In this document: positions 23,739 to 31,937 of the stretch, piece after piece | How the letters are laid out: each line of letters opens with the position of its first letter | How positions within the stretch are numbered: position 1 is the first letter of the stretch | DNA from: Xanthobacteraceae bacterium | GTDB lineage: Bacteria; Pseudomonadota; Alphaproteobacteria; Rhizobiales; Xanthobacteraceae | DNA: 64,000 nucleotides | Assembly (NCBI GenBank): GCA_030038415.1 | Contig: JASHOX010000289.1 | Coordinates: 1 to 64,000 of the forward strand | Reading direction: 5' to 3' | Translations under genes and position numbers: made by a program | The notes under the pieces: generated by a model | The model's input: the letters and a program-made list of their open reading frames with translations, nothing else | Databases searched by the model: none | Told to the model about the DNA's origin: nothing

Positions 23739-25301
23739 TTGATCTACCGTTTTGACGATTACGCGCTCGACCTGGGACGGCGGGAGCTTCGCCGCGGCAA
23801 TGCACCATGTGCCGTCGAGCCGCAGGTCTTCGACATCCTTGAATACTTGATCCGTCACCGCACGCGCCTCGTCACCCGGGACGAACTGTGGAAGGCGGTG
23901 TGGAGCGGCCGCGCCGTATCCGATGCCGCAATCGATACCCGCGTCAGCGCGGCGCGAGCGGCCATCGGCGACAGCGGCAGCCGCCAACGTCTCATCCGCA
24001 CCGTGCGTAAGAAAGGGTTTCGGTTTATCGGTTCCCTTCGCGAAGAGGCGAGCACGACGACGACCTCACGCACGGCCGAGGAAACCCGCAATCGCGCCAT
24101 CCTCGCCGATTACCTGAGCATTGCTGTCATTCCGTTTGCGAATCTCAGCGGCGATCCTAGTCAGGATTTGCTCGGTGACGGACTGACCGAAGATCTGATT
24201 ACCGCGCTGGCAAAGGTCAGTTGGTTGTACGTCGCCACGCGCGCGTCATGCTTCGCCTGCAAGGGGCAATCGCTTGGCGCCGGCCAGGTCGCTCGTAAGC
24301 TTGGCGTTCGTTATCTCGTGGACGGCAGCATTCGTCGCCTATCCGGCCGTATCCGCGTGACCGTGCAACTCGTCGACGGCTTCGCCGAGCACCAGATCTG
24401 GGCGGAACGCTACGATCTCGATGGGGCCGTCAATTTCAAGCTGTACGACCGGATTTGCGAGAAAATTCTGACCGCCGTCGAGCCTAGCCTGTACCTCGCG
24501 GAGCATTTTCGCGCCCAGCAGAAATCGGCAACGCAGTTGAACGCTTGGGAATGCGTGGTGCGCGCTCTGTCGCTGATGAATACGCGAGATAAGACCAAAG
24601 TCGCGGCCGCGCACGAGCTTTTGCAAAAAGCGGTCTCGATCGACCCGGTGTCGGCACAAAATCGCAGCCTGTTGTCGATCGTGACGACGTTGCGCGTTCA
24701 TATGAGTTGGGCGGACCGTCGCGACGTTATTCCGGCGGCGCTGGCATCGGCACGCGCCGCGCTGGCGCTCAATCCGGACGACCCCTGGGCGCATGCCGCG
24801 CTCGGCTATGCCTCGATCTGGCGGCGGCCCGAGGACGCGATCCTGCCATGTCAGCGCGCGGTCGCGCTCAATCCCAACTTCGCGGTGGGCCATTATTTCC
24901 TAGCGCTGGCATCAACCTATGCCGGCCACCACGATCCGACTTTTGCCCACGCCGATCTGGCGGAACGGCTGGCGCCACGGGATTTGCTGGCGCGCGGCTA
25001 TGCCGGTGCCCATGACAACGTTCGTGCGACGGCATCATTCGCGACCGAGAATTATCGCCGCGGCGTAGAGTTTGCTGGCAACGCCGCCATCTACAGCCCG
25101 AATTCGCCGACCGCCCATCGCGCGCTCGTCATCAACCTGGCGCTCGGCGGCAAATCCCATGAAGCGCGGCAGGCGCTGCAAACGCTGCGGCGCCTGGCGC
25201 CCGAAATGACCCAAAACTGGATCAAACAGAATGCGGTCTGGTCCTCGGCCGAAACGATGAAGCGATATATCGAAGCATTTCGCGCATCGGGATTGAAATA
25301 G
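23739..25301 (+). CDS. Winged-helix regulator with TolB-like and TPR domains
   Basis: 520 residues. The only usable start is a TTG at 23739, because an in-frame stop lies a few codons upstream. Residues 1-100 are an OmpR/PhoB-type DNA-binding domain (YRFDDYALDLGRRELRRG, PQVFDILEYLIRHRTRLVTRDELW, RTVRKKGFRFIG). Residues about 125-250 resemble the FlgO/TolB-like N-terminal domain of adenylate-cyclase-like proteins (IAVIPFANLSGDP, GDGLTEDLITALAK, YLVDGSIRR). The C-terminal half contains TPR units (ALNPDDPWAHAALGYA, AVALNPNFAVGHYFLALA). No membrane helix is visible, unlike CadC. Target genes are unknown. Confidence 0.88.
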   Translation: MIYRFDDYALDLGRRELRRGNAPCAVEPQVFDILEYLIRHRTRLVTRDELWKAVWSGRAVSDAAIDTRVSAARAAIGDSGSRQRLIRTVRKKGFRFIGSLREEASTTTTSRTAEETRNRAILADYLSIAVIPFANLSGDPSQDLLGDGLTEDLITALAKVSWLYVATRASCFACKGQSLGAGQVARKLGVRYLVDGSIRRLSGRIRVTVQLVDGFAEHQIWAERYDLDGAVNFKLYDRICEKILTAVEPSLYLAEHFRAQQKSATQLNAWECVVRALSLMNTRDKTKVAAAHELLQKAVSIDPVSAQNRSLLSIVTTLRVHMSWADRRDVIPAALASARAALALNPDDPWAHAALGYASIWRRPEDAILPCQRAVALNPNFAVGHYFLALASTYAGHHDPTFAHADLAERLAPRDLLARGYAGAHDNVRATASFATENYRRGVEFAGNAAIYSPNSPTAHRALVINLALGGKSHEARQALQTLRRLAPEMTQNWIKQNAVWSSAETMKRYIEAFRASGLK

Positions 25302-25337
25302 GAGCGACAGCGCGGGGCGGCGACTGGCCACGAATCA

Positions 25338-25523
25338 ATGGACACCGACACCCCCGATAAGATGAACTCCGAAACCTGGATTCTGCAGCACGGCCATTAT
25401 CAGATCGAGGTCATGGCCAATCTCGACAAGGTGCCGCCGACCGGCGCGTTGATCGTGGTGACCTGGCCGAAGGTGAAAAACGGCCTCGGCTTTCCGGCGC
25501 GCGTTTTTGCGGTCTTGCCGTGA
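25338..25523 (+). CDS. Short hypothetical protein (tentative)
   Basis: 61 residues. It opens with an acidic segment (MDTDTPDKMNSETW) and ends with a beta-rich part (GALIVVTWPKVKNGLGFPA). No clear ribosome site precedes the ATG. Its stop overlaps an in-frame GTG of the following gene frame. It could be real or chance. Confidence 0.4.
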   Translation: MDTDTPDKMNSETWILQHGHYQIEVMANLDKVPPTGALIVVTWPKVKNGLGFPARVFAVLP

Positions 25524-25582
25524 ACGCAATAACCGCCGGCTGCGTCTTATCAGGGCATGGCGAGTCTATCCAGAGACGGTCG

Positions 25583-26434
25583 ATGATCGATTTAACAGCG
25601 ATCAGTTACGGCAGGCGTCTGGCATCGGCGGCATTCATTGTCGCCTTGATGATCTCGGCGCCGCAAAATTCCTTCGCCGACACCCCACCCCAGATTTCGA
25701 TCGAGAAAAAATACCTCGAAATTTCCGTCGTCGTCGACAACGCACTCAAACCCTTTGCCGGCCTGTTCGCCAACTGCCTCACCGAAGGCAAGATTTGGGC
25801 GGACAAGGCCAATGCCGACGCCACCGCACAATGGCGCGCCGATCCCAAGTCGTTCCGCGACATGCAATGGTCATATGATCGGGCTTACGACTTGCGTTCG
25901 GTCGTCGGCCGTTATGTCAGCATCGTGCGCAGCGACGGCACATTCGAGGGCGGGGCCCATCCGAACCAAGAGATCGACGCCATCCTCTGGGATGCCGTGG
26001 CGCAGAAGCGCATCAGCATCCGTCCGTTCTTTACCGAAACGGCTGATAACGGGCCGACCATGAGCGCGCTGGCGCGCTTGGCTCGGCTTGCCGTCGCGGC
26101 CGCGAAGCTCGCCAACGGAATCAACGGATATAGCGACGACGATACGCCCGCTTCCAGGCTGACGCCGGACCAGGAGCTGCGGCAGGACAGTTTCATCAAG
26201 GACGGAATCAAATCGAAGCTTCTCCAGCTCGGGCCGGTAACGCTTGCCCCCTCGACCGAGAGCGGCAGGAGCGCCGGACTGACGTTCCACTACTCGCCTT
26301 ACGGGGTAGGACCTTATGCCGAGGGTCCCTACACCGTGTTCGTGCCATGGACGGAATTCCGCCAATACCTGTCGCCCGAAGGCGTGGCGATCTTCGGCGG
26401 CACGCGGCCCAACAGCGACGCGGACAAATGGTGA
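25583..26434 (+). CDS. Secreted DUF3298/DUF4163-like (RsiV-type) protein
   Basis: 283 residues from the ATG at 25583; a GTG at 25520 is open, but the signal peptide follows this ATG directly (RRLASAAFIVALMISAPQNSFA, cleavage before DTPP). The mature part has the beta-rich DUF4163 region (YLEISVVVDNALKPFAG) and the DUF3298 C-terminal pattern FHYSPYGVGPYAEGPYTVFVPW. Proteins of this layout include RsiV, a lysozyme-binding anti-sigma factor, and the deacetylase PdaC, but in proteobacteria they are lipoprotein-like envelope proteins of unknown role. A strong hairpin follows. Confidence 0.8.
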   Translation: MIDLTAISYGRRLASAAFIVALMISAPQNSFADTPPQISIEKKYLEISVVVDNALKPFAGLFANCLTEGKIWADKANADATAQWRADPKSFRDMQWSYDRAYDLRSVVGRYVSIVRSDGTFEGGAHPNQEIDAILWDAVAQKRISIRPFFTETADNGPTMSALARLARLAVAAAKLANGINGYSDDDTPASRLTPDQELRQDSFIKDGIKSKLLQLGPVTLAPSTESGRSAGLTFHYSPYGVGPYAEGPYTVFVPWTEFRQYLSPEGVAIFGGTRPNSDADKW

Positions 26435-26466
26435 CAACCCCCTCCTCCCCTCCGGAGGGGGTTGTC
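26433..26466. terminator. Bidirectional hairpin terminator
   Basis: A perfect dyad of 13 bases per arm (GACAACCCCCTCC / GGAGGGGGTTGTC) with an 8-base loop spans the stop codon of the DUF3298-like gene and lies just ahead of the CsbD gene end at 26479. It fits both convergent genes. A run of T on either strand is missing, so termination would rest on the very stable stem. Confidence 0.75.
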
Positions 26467-26478
26467 GACCGCGCGCGC

Positions 26479-26688
26479 TCAAGCGGCGTGGCGCTGCGCC
26501 TTCATCCAGGCCTCGATCTCGCGTTCGGCCTCGGCTTTGGCGAAACCGTAGCGCGCCTGCAAGCGGCCGGCCAATTCGCTGCGGCGACCACCGATGCGCG
26601 TGACGTCCTCGTCGGTCAGCTTCGCCCAGTTGTTGCGGACCTTGCCCTTGAATTCCATCCAATTGACTTGAATCTGATCCCAGTTCAT
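26479..26688 (-). CDS. CsbD family protein
   Basis: 69 residues from the ATG at 26688. CsbD-like pattern: MNWDQIQVNWMEFKGKVRNNWAKLTDEDVTRI in outline, with the W..KG.V...W.KLTD.D motif, then ELAGRLQARYGFAKAEAEREIE. CsbD proteins are small, charged and induced by stress in many bacteria; their biochemical function is not established. A longer in-frame start gives a basic, unlikely N terminus. Confidence 0.88.
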   Translation of the reverse strand: MNWDQIQVNWMEFKGKVRNNWAKLTDEDVTRIGGRRSELAGRLQARYGFAKAEAEREIEAWMKAQRHAA

Positions 26689-26992
26689 CGAATGTCTCCT
26701 TAGCTGGCGGATGGACAAACGACGCCGCTCACCGCGTCGTCCTGGAGGCCGCAATGTCAGCGGTGCGATGCGGCCTCAATTCGGCGGCGGCAGGGTCTTT
26801 CCGAGATTAATCTTGGCGCAGCTCGGGCGGTTTCGGATTGTCAATTCAGAAAAGCGCTATTCCGGCGCCGGCAATTTTCTTCGCGTCGTCGTGGTTGCAA
26901 TTGGCTAAATTACCGCGACAAAACATTGCCGCTCAATCGTTGACGCGAAACAATGTAATATGACGCCTGCTTCATTGTGCCATTGATTCTGC
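26689..26992. other. Intergenic region, no supported gene
   Basis: 304 bases separate the CsbD start from meaB. A rightward frame (26711-26908) is open but Arg/Gly-rich without protein-like pattern. I see no clear hairpin or promoter boxes, although both divergent genes need promoters here. Confidence 0.5.
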
Positions 26993-27985
26993 ATGGCTTC
27001 GCCTGCGCTTTCCCATGATATCGAACGGCTCGCGCGCGATATCCGCGGCGGCGACCGCGCCGTGCTGTCCCGCGCGATCACGCTCGTCGAGAGTAAGCGC
27101 GCCGACCACCGCCACACCGCCGCGGCGCTGATCCAGGCGCTGCTGGCAGCGACCGGCAAGGCGGTGCGCGTCGGCATTACCGGCGCGCCGGGCGTCGGCA
27201 AATCCACCTTGATCGATGCGCTTGGCAGCATGCTGACCCGCCAAAGCCGCAAGGTTGCGGTGCTTGCCGTCGATCCTTCGTCGCGCCGCACCGGCGGCTC
27301 GATCCTGGCCGACAAGACGCGCATGGCGCGGCTTGCCAACGACGCCAAGGCCTTCATCCGCCCCTCGCCGTCGTCAGGCACGCTCGGCGGCGTCGCCGCC
27401 AAGACTCGCGAAACCATGCTGCTGTGCGAGGCTGCGGGCTACGACGTGGTGCTGGTCGAAACCGTCGGCGTCGGCCAATCCGAAATCGCGGTCGCTGACA
27501 TGACGGACTTTTTCCTGGTGCTGGCGCTACCGGGCGCCGGCGACGAATTACAGGCACTCAAGAAGGGCGTGGTCGAGCTGGCCGACATGATCGCGGTCAA
27601 TAAGGCCGACGGCGACAACCTGGCTCGCGCCAAACTTGCCGCGTCCCAATATGGCGCGGCGCTGCACATTCTGTCGCCGCGCTCAGCGAACTGGTCGCCG
27701 CCGGTCATCACTTGTTCGGCGCTGACTGGCGTGGGCATCGAAACGCTGTGGGAGCACATCCTCGACCATCGCCAACGCCTCACCGCGTCCGGCGAGCTTG
27801 CGGCACGCCGCGGCGAGCAGCAGGTCAAATGGATGTGGACCATGCTTGAAGAACGGCTGTTCGCGCCGTTACGGACCGATCGTGCGCTCAAAGCGGCCCT
27901 GCCGCGGATCGAAGCCGACGTCGCTGCGGGCCGCGTAGCGCCCGGAACGGCGGTCGAGCAAATCGCCGACCTGCTTGGCGCTTGA
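26993..27985 (+). CDS. meaB: Methylmalonyl-CoA mutase-associated GTPase MeaB
   Basis: 330 residues. G3E-type P-loop GTPase: Walker A GAPGVGKST (about residue 63), DPSSRRTGGSILADKTRM (switch I region with the conserved GGS.L.DK.RM of MeaB/ArgK), ETVGVGQSE (Walker B) and NKADGDN (the guanine-binding NKxD). MeaB protects and helps load adenosylcobalamin into methylmalonyl-CoA mutase. The mutase genes are not in this window. The next gene overlaps only slightly in the reading-frame sense (starts 5 bases after the stop). Confidence 0.95.
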   Translation: MASPALSHDIERLARDIRGGDRAVLSRAITLVESKRADHRHTAAALIQALLAATGKAVRVGITGAPGVGKSTLIDALGSMLTRQSRKVAVLAVDPSSRRTGGSILADKTRMARLANDAKAFIRPSPSSGTLGGVAAKTRETMLLCEAAGYDVVLVETVGVGQSEIAVADMTDFFLVLALPGAGDELQALKKGVVELADMIAVNKADGDNLARAKLAASQYGAALHILSPRSANWSPPVITCSALTGVGIETLWEHILDHRQRLTASGELAARRGEQQVKWMWTMLEERLFAPLRTDRALKAALPRIEADVAAGRVAPGTAVEQIADLLGA

Positions 27986-27989
27986 TGCC

Positions 27990-28610
27990 ATGCGCGTGGT
28001 TCTCGCCGGCTTCGGTCCATTCCCCGGTGCGCCGTTCAATCCGAGCGCGCTCTTGGTCAAGGCTCTGACCCGCAGGCGACGCCCGGCCTTTTTTGGCATC
28101 GAGCGCTGCAGGCATGTTTTTGCCACCGCCTATGCCGCCGTCGATCGCGATCTGCCGAAGCTGTTCGCGGCCAAGCCCGATATCGTGCTGATCTTCGGCC
28201 TCGCCGGACGCCGCCACGCGGTTTGTATCGAGATGCGCGCCCGCAACGCCGTCTCGGTCCTGTTTCCCGACGCGAGCGGATATCGCCCAAAGGAAGGCAT
28301 CATCGCGGAAGGCGAGCCACAATCGCGGCGCGGCAATGCGCCATTCGCGCGCCTTCTCGGCGCAGTGCGACCGCTCGGCGTTCCAGCACAGTTGTCGCGC
28401 GACGCCGGCCGCTACCTCTGCAACTATGCCTACTGGCGCGCTCTGGAACGAAGCCACGGCGGCGGACCGCTTATTGTGTTCGTTCACATTCCGCCAGTCA
28501 GATTAAGCTCGCGACGTCGGCGCTCGAAACGGCGCTCTCTTTCGTTACCGCCGCTCGTTGCCGCCGCCGAAGCCTTGCTGATCACGCTTTTGGCGGCAAG
28601 CCGCCATTAA
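27990..28610 (+). CDS. Pyroglutamyl-peptidase I family protein (C15)
   Basis: 206 residues; the start at 27990 is 5 bases after the meaB stop. The C15 pattern is present: VVLAGFGPFPGAPFNPS at the N terminus, LIFGLAGRRHAVCIEMRARN with the Glu, RDAGRYLCNYAYWRAL with the catalytic Cys, and VFVHIPP with the His. All three triad residues are visible. The C terminus is Arg/Ser-rich and may be altered (RRRRSKRRSLSLPP). The expected activity is removal of N-terminal pyroglutamate. Confidence 0.85.
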   Translation: MRVVLAGFGPFPGAPFNPSALLVKALTRRRRPAFFGIERCRHVFATAYAAVDRDLPKLFAAKPDIVLIFGLAGRRHAVCIEMRARNAVSVLFPDASGYRPKEGIIAEGEPQSRRGNAPFARLLGAVRPLGVPAQLSRDAGRYLCNYAYWRALERSHGGGPLIVFVHIPPVRLSSRRRRSKRRSLSLPPLVAAAEALLITLLAASRH

Positions 28611-28709
28611 CCTTGTAGGCGGAAACGGCGGCAGCGGCGGGACCCAGAGAGGGTCTTCACACATCAATATTTGCCAGTTTTGCTGCGTCTTTGCTCCGGA
28701 TTATCCGCG

Positions 28710-30074
28710 ATGAAGTTCGATCGCCGCCGTCTGTTTGCCGCTTTCGCTGGCGCCGCCTCGGCGGGTGCGGCCGCGCCGGCAGCGGCGCGCGAACCCTTGG
28801 CCGCGCCGGCGTCGCGCGCCGAAATCGAGGCGACGGCGCTCGGCGTCCGGCCGAACGCGGAGATCGACCAATCGGCTATCCTGCAAAGCGCGATCACGCG
28901 CGCCGCCGCGGCCGGATCGCTGCTCCGGCTGCCGCCGGGGGTCTATCGCGTCGGCGCGCTGCAATTGCCGCCTTTCGCAGCGATCGCGGGCGCTATCGGT
29001 TCGACGCGCCTGATCATGACCGGCGGCGACTCCTTGCTTGCCGCAACCGGCGGCGATTACGTGAGCATCAGCGGCCTCGTCCTCGACGGCAATCACGTCG
29101 CCCTCCCCGAGGGCCGCGGCCTTGTGCATTTGGCGCAAGGCCGGGCGCTCCGCCTGACCGATTGTATGATCGTCAATGCCGGCGGCGACGGCGCAGTGCT
29201 TGACGCGGTCGCCGGCGAAATCACCGGCAACACCGTCATCGATGCCGCCAATCGCGCGATTTTCTCCAACGATGCCGCCGGCTTGCGCATCGCCGGCAAT
29301 ACGGTTCGGCGCGCGGGCAACGGCGGCCTTCTGGTCTGGCGCAGCAAGCCCGGCGACGATGGCACGCTTGTCGTCGATAACCGCATCGAAGACATCGCCA
29401 ACAAGGCCGGCGGCTCCGGCCAGTACGGCAATGCCATCAACGTCTTTCGCGCCGACAATGTGATCGTACGTGGCAACCGTGTCCGCAATGCCGCGTTTTC
29501 CGCGGTGCGCGGCACCGGCGCGTCCAACCTGCAAATCGTGGGCAATACTTGCAGCGAGCTCGGTGAGTGCGCGCTCTATGCCGAATTCGGTTTTGAAGGC
29601 GCGGTGATCGCCGACAATATCGTCGACGGCGCGGCGGTCGGCGTCTCGGTGACGAATTTCGACAAAGGCGGGCGGCTCGGTGTGGTGCAAGGCAACCTGA
29701 TCCGCAATCTCACGCGTCGGCAGCCGCCGGGCAGCGATCCGCATGACACGATCGGCATCGGCGTCGAAGCCGATACGGTCGTTGCCGGCAACATCATCGA
29801 GAGCGCCAACGGCACCGGCATCCAAGCCGGCTGGGGCCCCTATCTGCGCGACGTCAGCGTCACCGCGAACATCGTGCGCGGCACCGACTACGGCATTGCG
29901 GTGTCTGTCGCGTCCGGCGCCGGCACCGCGGTGATCGCCAACAATCTCGTCTCCGGCGCGCGGCTTGGCGGCATTGTCGGCAAGGAATGGAGCGAGACGG
30001 TCACCGGTGACCTCAGCAAAGACGGCGCCGAGCGTTACGCGCAATTGTCGATCGACGGCAATCGCGTGCGCTGA
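28710..30074 (+). CDS. TIGR03808-like Tat-exported right-handed beta-helix protein
   Basis: 454 residues from the ATG at 28710. Twin-arginine signal at the N terminus (DRRRLFAAFAGAASAGAAA). The rest shows many short repeats typical of a parallel beta-helix (N..V..N.I..., such as ITGNTVIDAA, LRIAGNTVRR, VIVRGNRVRNA, LQIVGNTCSEL, AVIADNIVDGA). This matches the family of Tat-translocated repeat proteins known from Rhodopseudomonas and Bradyrhizobium. A polysaccharide-interacting role is suggested by the fold but not shown. Confidence 0.88.
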   Translation: MKFDRRRLFAAFAGAASAGAAAPAAAREPLAAPASRAEIEATALGVRPNAEIDQSAILQSAITRAAAAGSLLRLPPGVYRVGALQLPPFAAIAGAIGSTRLIMTGGDSLLAATGGDYVSISGLVLDGNHVALPEGRGLVHLAQGRALRLTDCMIVNAGGDGAVLDAVAGEITGNTVIDAANRAIFSNDAAGLRIAGNTVRRAGNGGLLVWRSKPGDDGTLVVDNRIEDIANKAGGSGQYGNAINVFRADNVIVRGNRVRNAAFSAVRGTGASNLQIVGNTCSELGECALYAEFGFEGAVIADNIVDGAAVGVSVTNFDKGGRLGVVQGNLIRNLTRRQPPGSDPHDTIGIGVEADTVVAGNIIESANGTGIQAGWGPYLRDVSVTANIVRGTDYGIAVSVASGAGTAVIANNLVSGARLGGIVGKEWSETVTGDLSKDGAERYAQLSIDGNRVR

Positions 30075-30080
30075 CACCGC

Positions 30081-31079
30081 TTAAATTGCCGCCGTCACCT
30101 TGATCGTCCCGACCTCACAGCCGTTCCAATTGTGCAAGACCGGCTGCTGCAACGGCGCCAGCGCCGCGCGCTCGGCCGCGTCGAGCGGCAGAAAGCGCGC
30201 GATTATCGCCGCCATGATCGCCTGCGCCGCGCGCGCGGCGCCGTCGTCGCATTTGAGCGCGATACCAAGCCCCTGTTGCGGCAGCGCGGCGCAATAGACG
30301 CCCTCGGCGCCGGTTTTTACGAAGACGCGGTCGCCGAAGCGCTGCATGGTCTCGGTGCAGAACCGTCCGGTGCCGGCGACGAACCACGGCTTCGCAGCAC
30401 AGGCCCGGCGCAACCGCGCCGCCGCAGCGGCACGCGCCGGCGACAGACCGCGACCGGTGCCGAATTTGGCAAAACCATAGGCCAGATTTTGCAGCGGCAC
30501 CGCCCAGGTCGGCACCGAGCAGCCGTCGATAGCGCAGACCTCCTGCCCCAGCTCGACGCTGGTGAAATCTTGCAACACCGCATGCACCTGCCGCTGCACC
30601 GGATGCTCGGGCCTAAAATAGTCCACCGTGCCGACGCCCATCGCGCGGGCGAGGCACAGGAAACCGGCATGCTTGCCGGAGCAATTGTTGTGAAGCGCTG
30701 ACGCCGTACCGGTCCGCGCCAGCGCATAAGCGGCGGATTGCGAAATCGGCCAATGCACGCCGCAGCGTAGCGCCGAAGCATCGAGGCTGGCTTTTGCCAG
30801 CATGCGCTCGACTCCGGCGACATGCGCGGGCTCGCCGCTATGCGAAGCGCAGGCAAGCGCCAGCGCTTCGTCGTCAAAACCATAACGGTCGGCCGCGCCT
30901 TGCTCCACCAGTGCTATGGCCTGCAGCGCCTTGATCGCCGAGCGCGGAAACACCGGCGCGGTGACGTCGCCAATGGCAAGCACGTTGCGGCCTTCGGCAT
31001 CGGCGACCGCGACGGCGCCGCGGTGGCGGCTCTCCACCAGCGGCCCACGCGTCACTTCGACCAAGACCGGATTGCTCAT
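30081..31079 (-). CDS. Asparaginase, Rhizobium etli type (ReAII-like)
   Basis: 332 residues. Pattern of the thermolabile type II asparaginase of Rhizobium: VLVEVTRGPLVESRHRG at the start, PRSAIKALQAIA with the Ser-x-x-Lys pair typical of this class, LHNNCSGKHAGFL and AIDGCSVP with the two Cys, which bind zinc in the R. etli enzyme. It hydrolyses asparagine to aspartate and ammonia. No signal peptide. It lies in opposite orientation to the beta-helix gene, with only 6 bases between stops. Confidence 0.92.
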   Translation of the reverse strand: MSNPVLVEVTRGPLVESRHRGAVAVADAEGRNVLAIGDVTAPVFPRSAIKALQAIALVEQGAADRYGFDDEALALACASHSGEPAHVAGVERMLAKASLDASALRCGVHWPISQSAAYALARTGTASALHNNCSGKHAGFLCLARAMGVGTVDYFRPEHPVQRQVHAVLQDFTSVELGQEVCAIDGCSVPTWAVPLQNLAYGFAKFGTGRGLSPARAAAAARLRRACAAKPWFVAGTGRFCTETMQRFGDRVFVKTGAEGVYCAALPQQGLGIALKCDDGAARAAQAIMAAIIARFLPLDAAERAALAPLQQPVLHNWNGCEVGTIKVTAAI

Positions 31080-31132
31080 GTTTGATCTTCTTCGGTTTTG
31101 GCCCCCAGCGGCGACGCCACCGCGGCGCTCGG

Positions 31133-31738
31133 CTAATAGCCGACTGTGAACCTTCGCCTGACGTGCTTGGGATTTTCGATTTCATCCAAAATCGCGACGG
31201 CAAAATCCTCCCGCGATATGTGGCCATTATCGGCGGCGTCGACCACCATCGTGTCGGTGCCCAATCGGAACTTTCCGGTGCGCTCGCCGGGCTTGATGGA
31301 AGCCGGCGGCGAGATCGCCGTCCAATCGAAATCATCGACCCTGCGCAGCTTTTCGAGCGCGATCATCGCCGGTTTCGAACTCGGCGACGGCGTTGGCATG
31401 TGATCGAAATGCAGCCGGCCGTCAGCCCGCAAGAGGCTACCCGCGCCGACCACGATCAGCGCCCGTCGCACGCCTGATTTCCGGATTGCCTCGATCACCG
31501 CGTCGATGTCGTTGACGTCCCATTTCAGGGAGACAACGACGACGTCGTGGCCTCGCAATACCGCCGCAAGCGCCGCCGCATCCGCCGGATGCACGGTCGC
31601 AACGGTGACGCCTTCGCGCGCCGGCAGATCAGCCGCGCCGCGCGTCGTTCCGGTCACGCGATGCCCGCGCGCCAGCGCTTCGTTGAGAATCCGGCTGCCG
31701 ATATTCCCGGTCATGCCGACGAGCGCAATGTTTGCCAT
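31133..31738 (-). CDS. NAD(P)-binding SDR-like protein (NmrA/YwnB type)
   Basis: 201 residues; start at 31738 with GCGGGAGACATGACAG ahead. Rossmann start MANIALVGMTGNIGSRILNEAL (GxxGxxG), then HDVVVVSL, and a C-terminal region ending RRRFTVGY. This is an atypical short-chain dehydrogenase without a clear YxxxK, as in YwnB and related NAD(P)H-binding proteins. Role unknown. Divergent from the MFS gene at 31938, so a shared promoter region of about 200 bases is likely. Confidence 0.85.
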   Translation of the reverse strand: MANIALVGMTGNIGSRILNEALARGHRVTGTTRGAADLPAREGVTVATVHPADAAALAAVLRGHDVVVVSLKWDVNDIDAVIEAIRKSGVRRALIVVGAGSLLRADGRLHFDHMPTPSPSSKPAMIALEKLRRVDDFDWTAISPPASIKPGERTGKFRLGTDTMVVDAADNGHISREDFAVAILDEIENPKHVRRRFTVGY

Positions 31739-31937
31739 CTGTCATGTCTCCCGCGCGTTGGTGGTTGCGATCATCTCGCCTTTTTACTTGGTGGAAAGTT
31801 TGCACGCTCGCAACTTTTGCGAACGGTTTTCGAAAGCGGCGGCGCGATTACGACTCCCGATCTGTTGACTTCATCATAAGCCGGAGAAATGCTGGACAAT
31901 AACCGGGAACCGGCAAAAATATTTTGGGGAGGCAACC

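Noticed and set aside
26711-26908. 65-codon plus-strand frame in the meaB upstream region
   Set aside because: Arg/Gly-rich without pattern and no ribosome site.
28701-30077. 458-codon minus-strand frame
   Set aside because: Antisense to the beta-helix gene, whose repeats are unmistakable.
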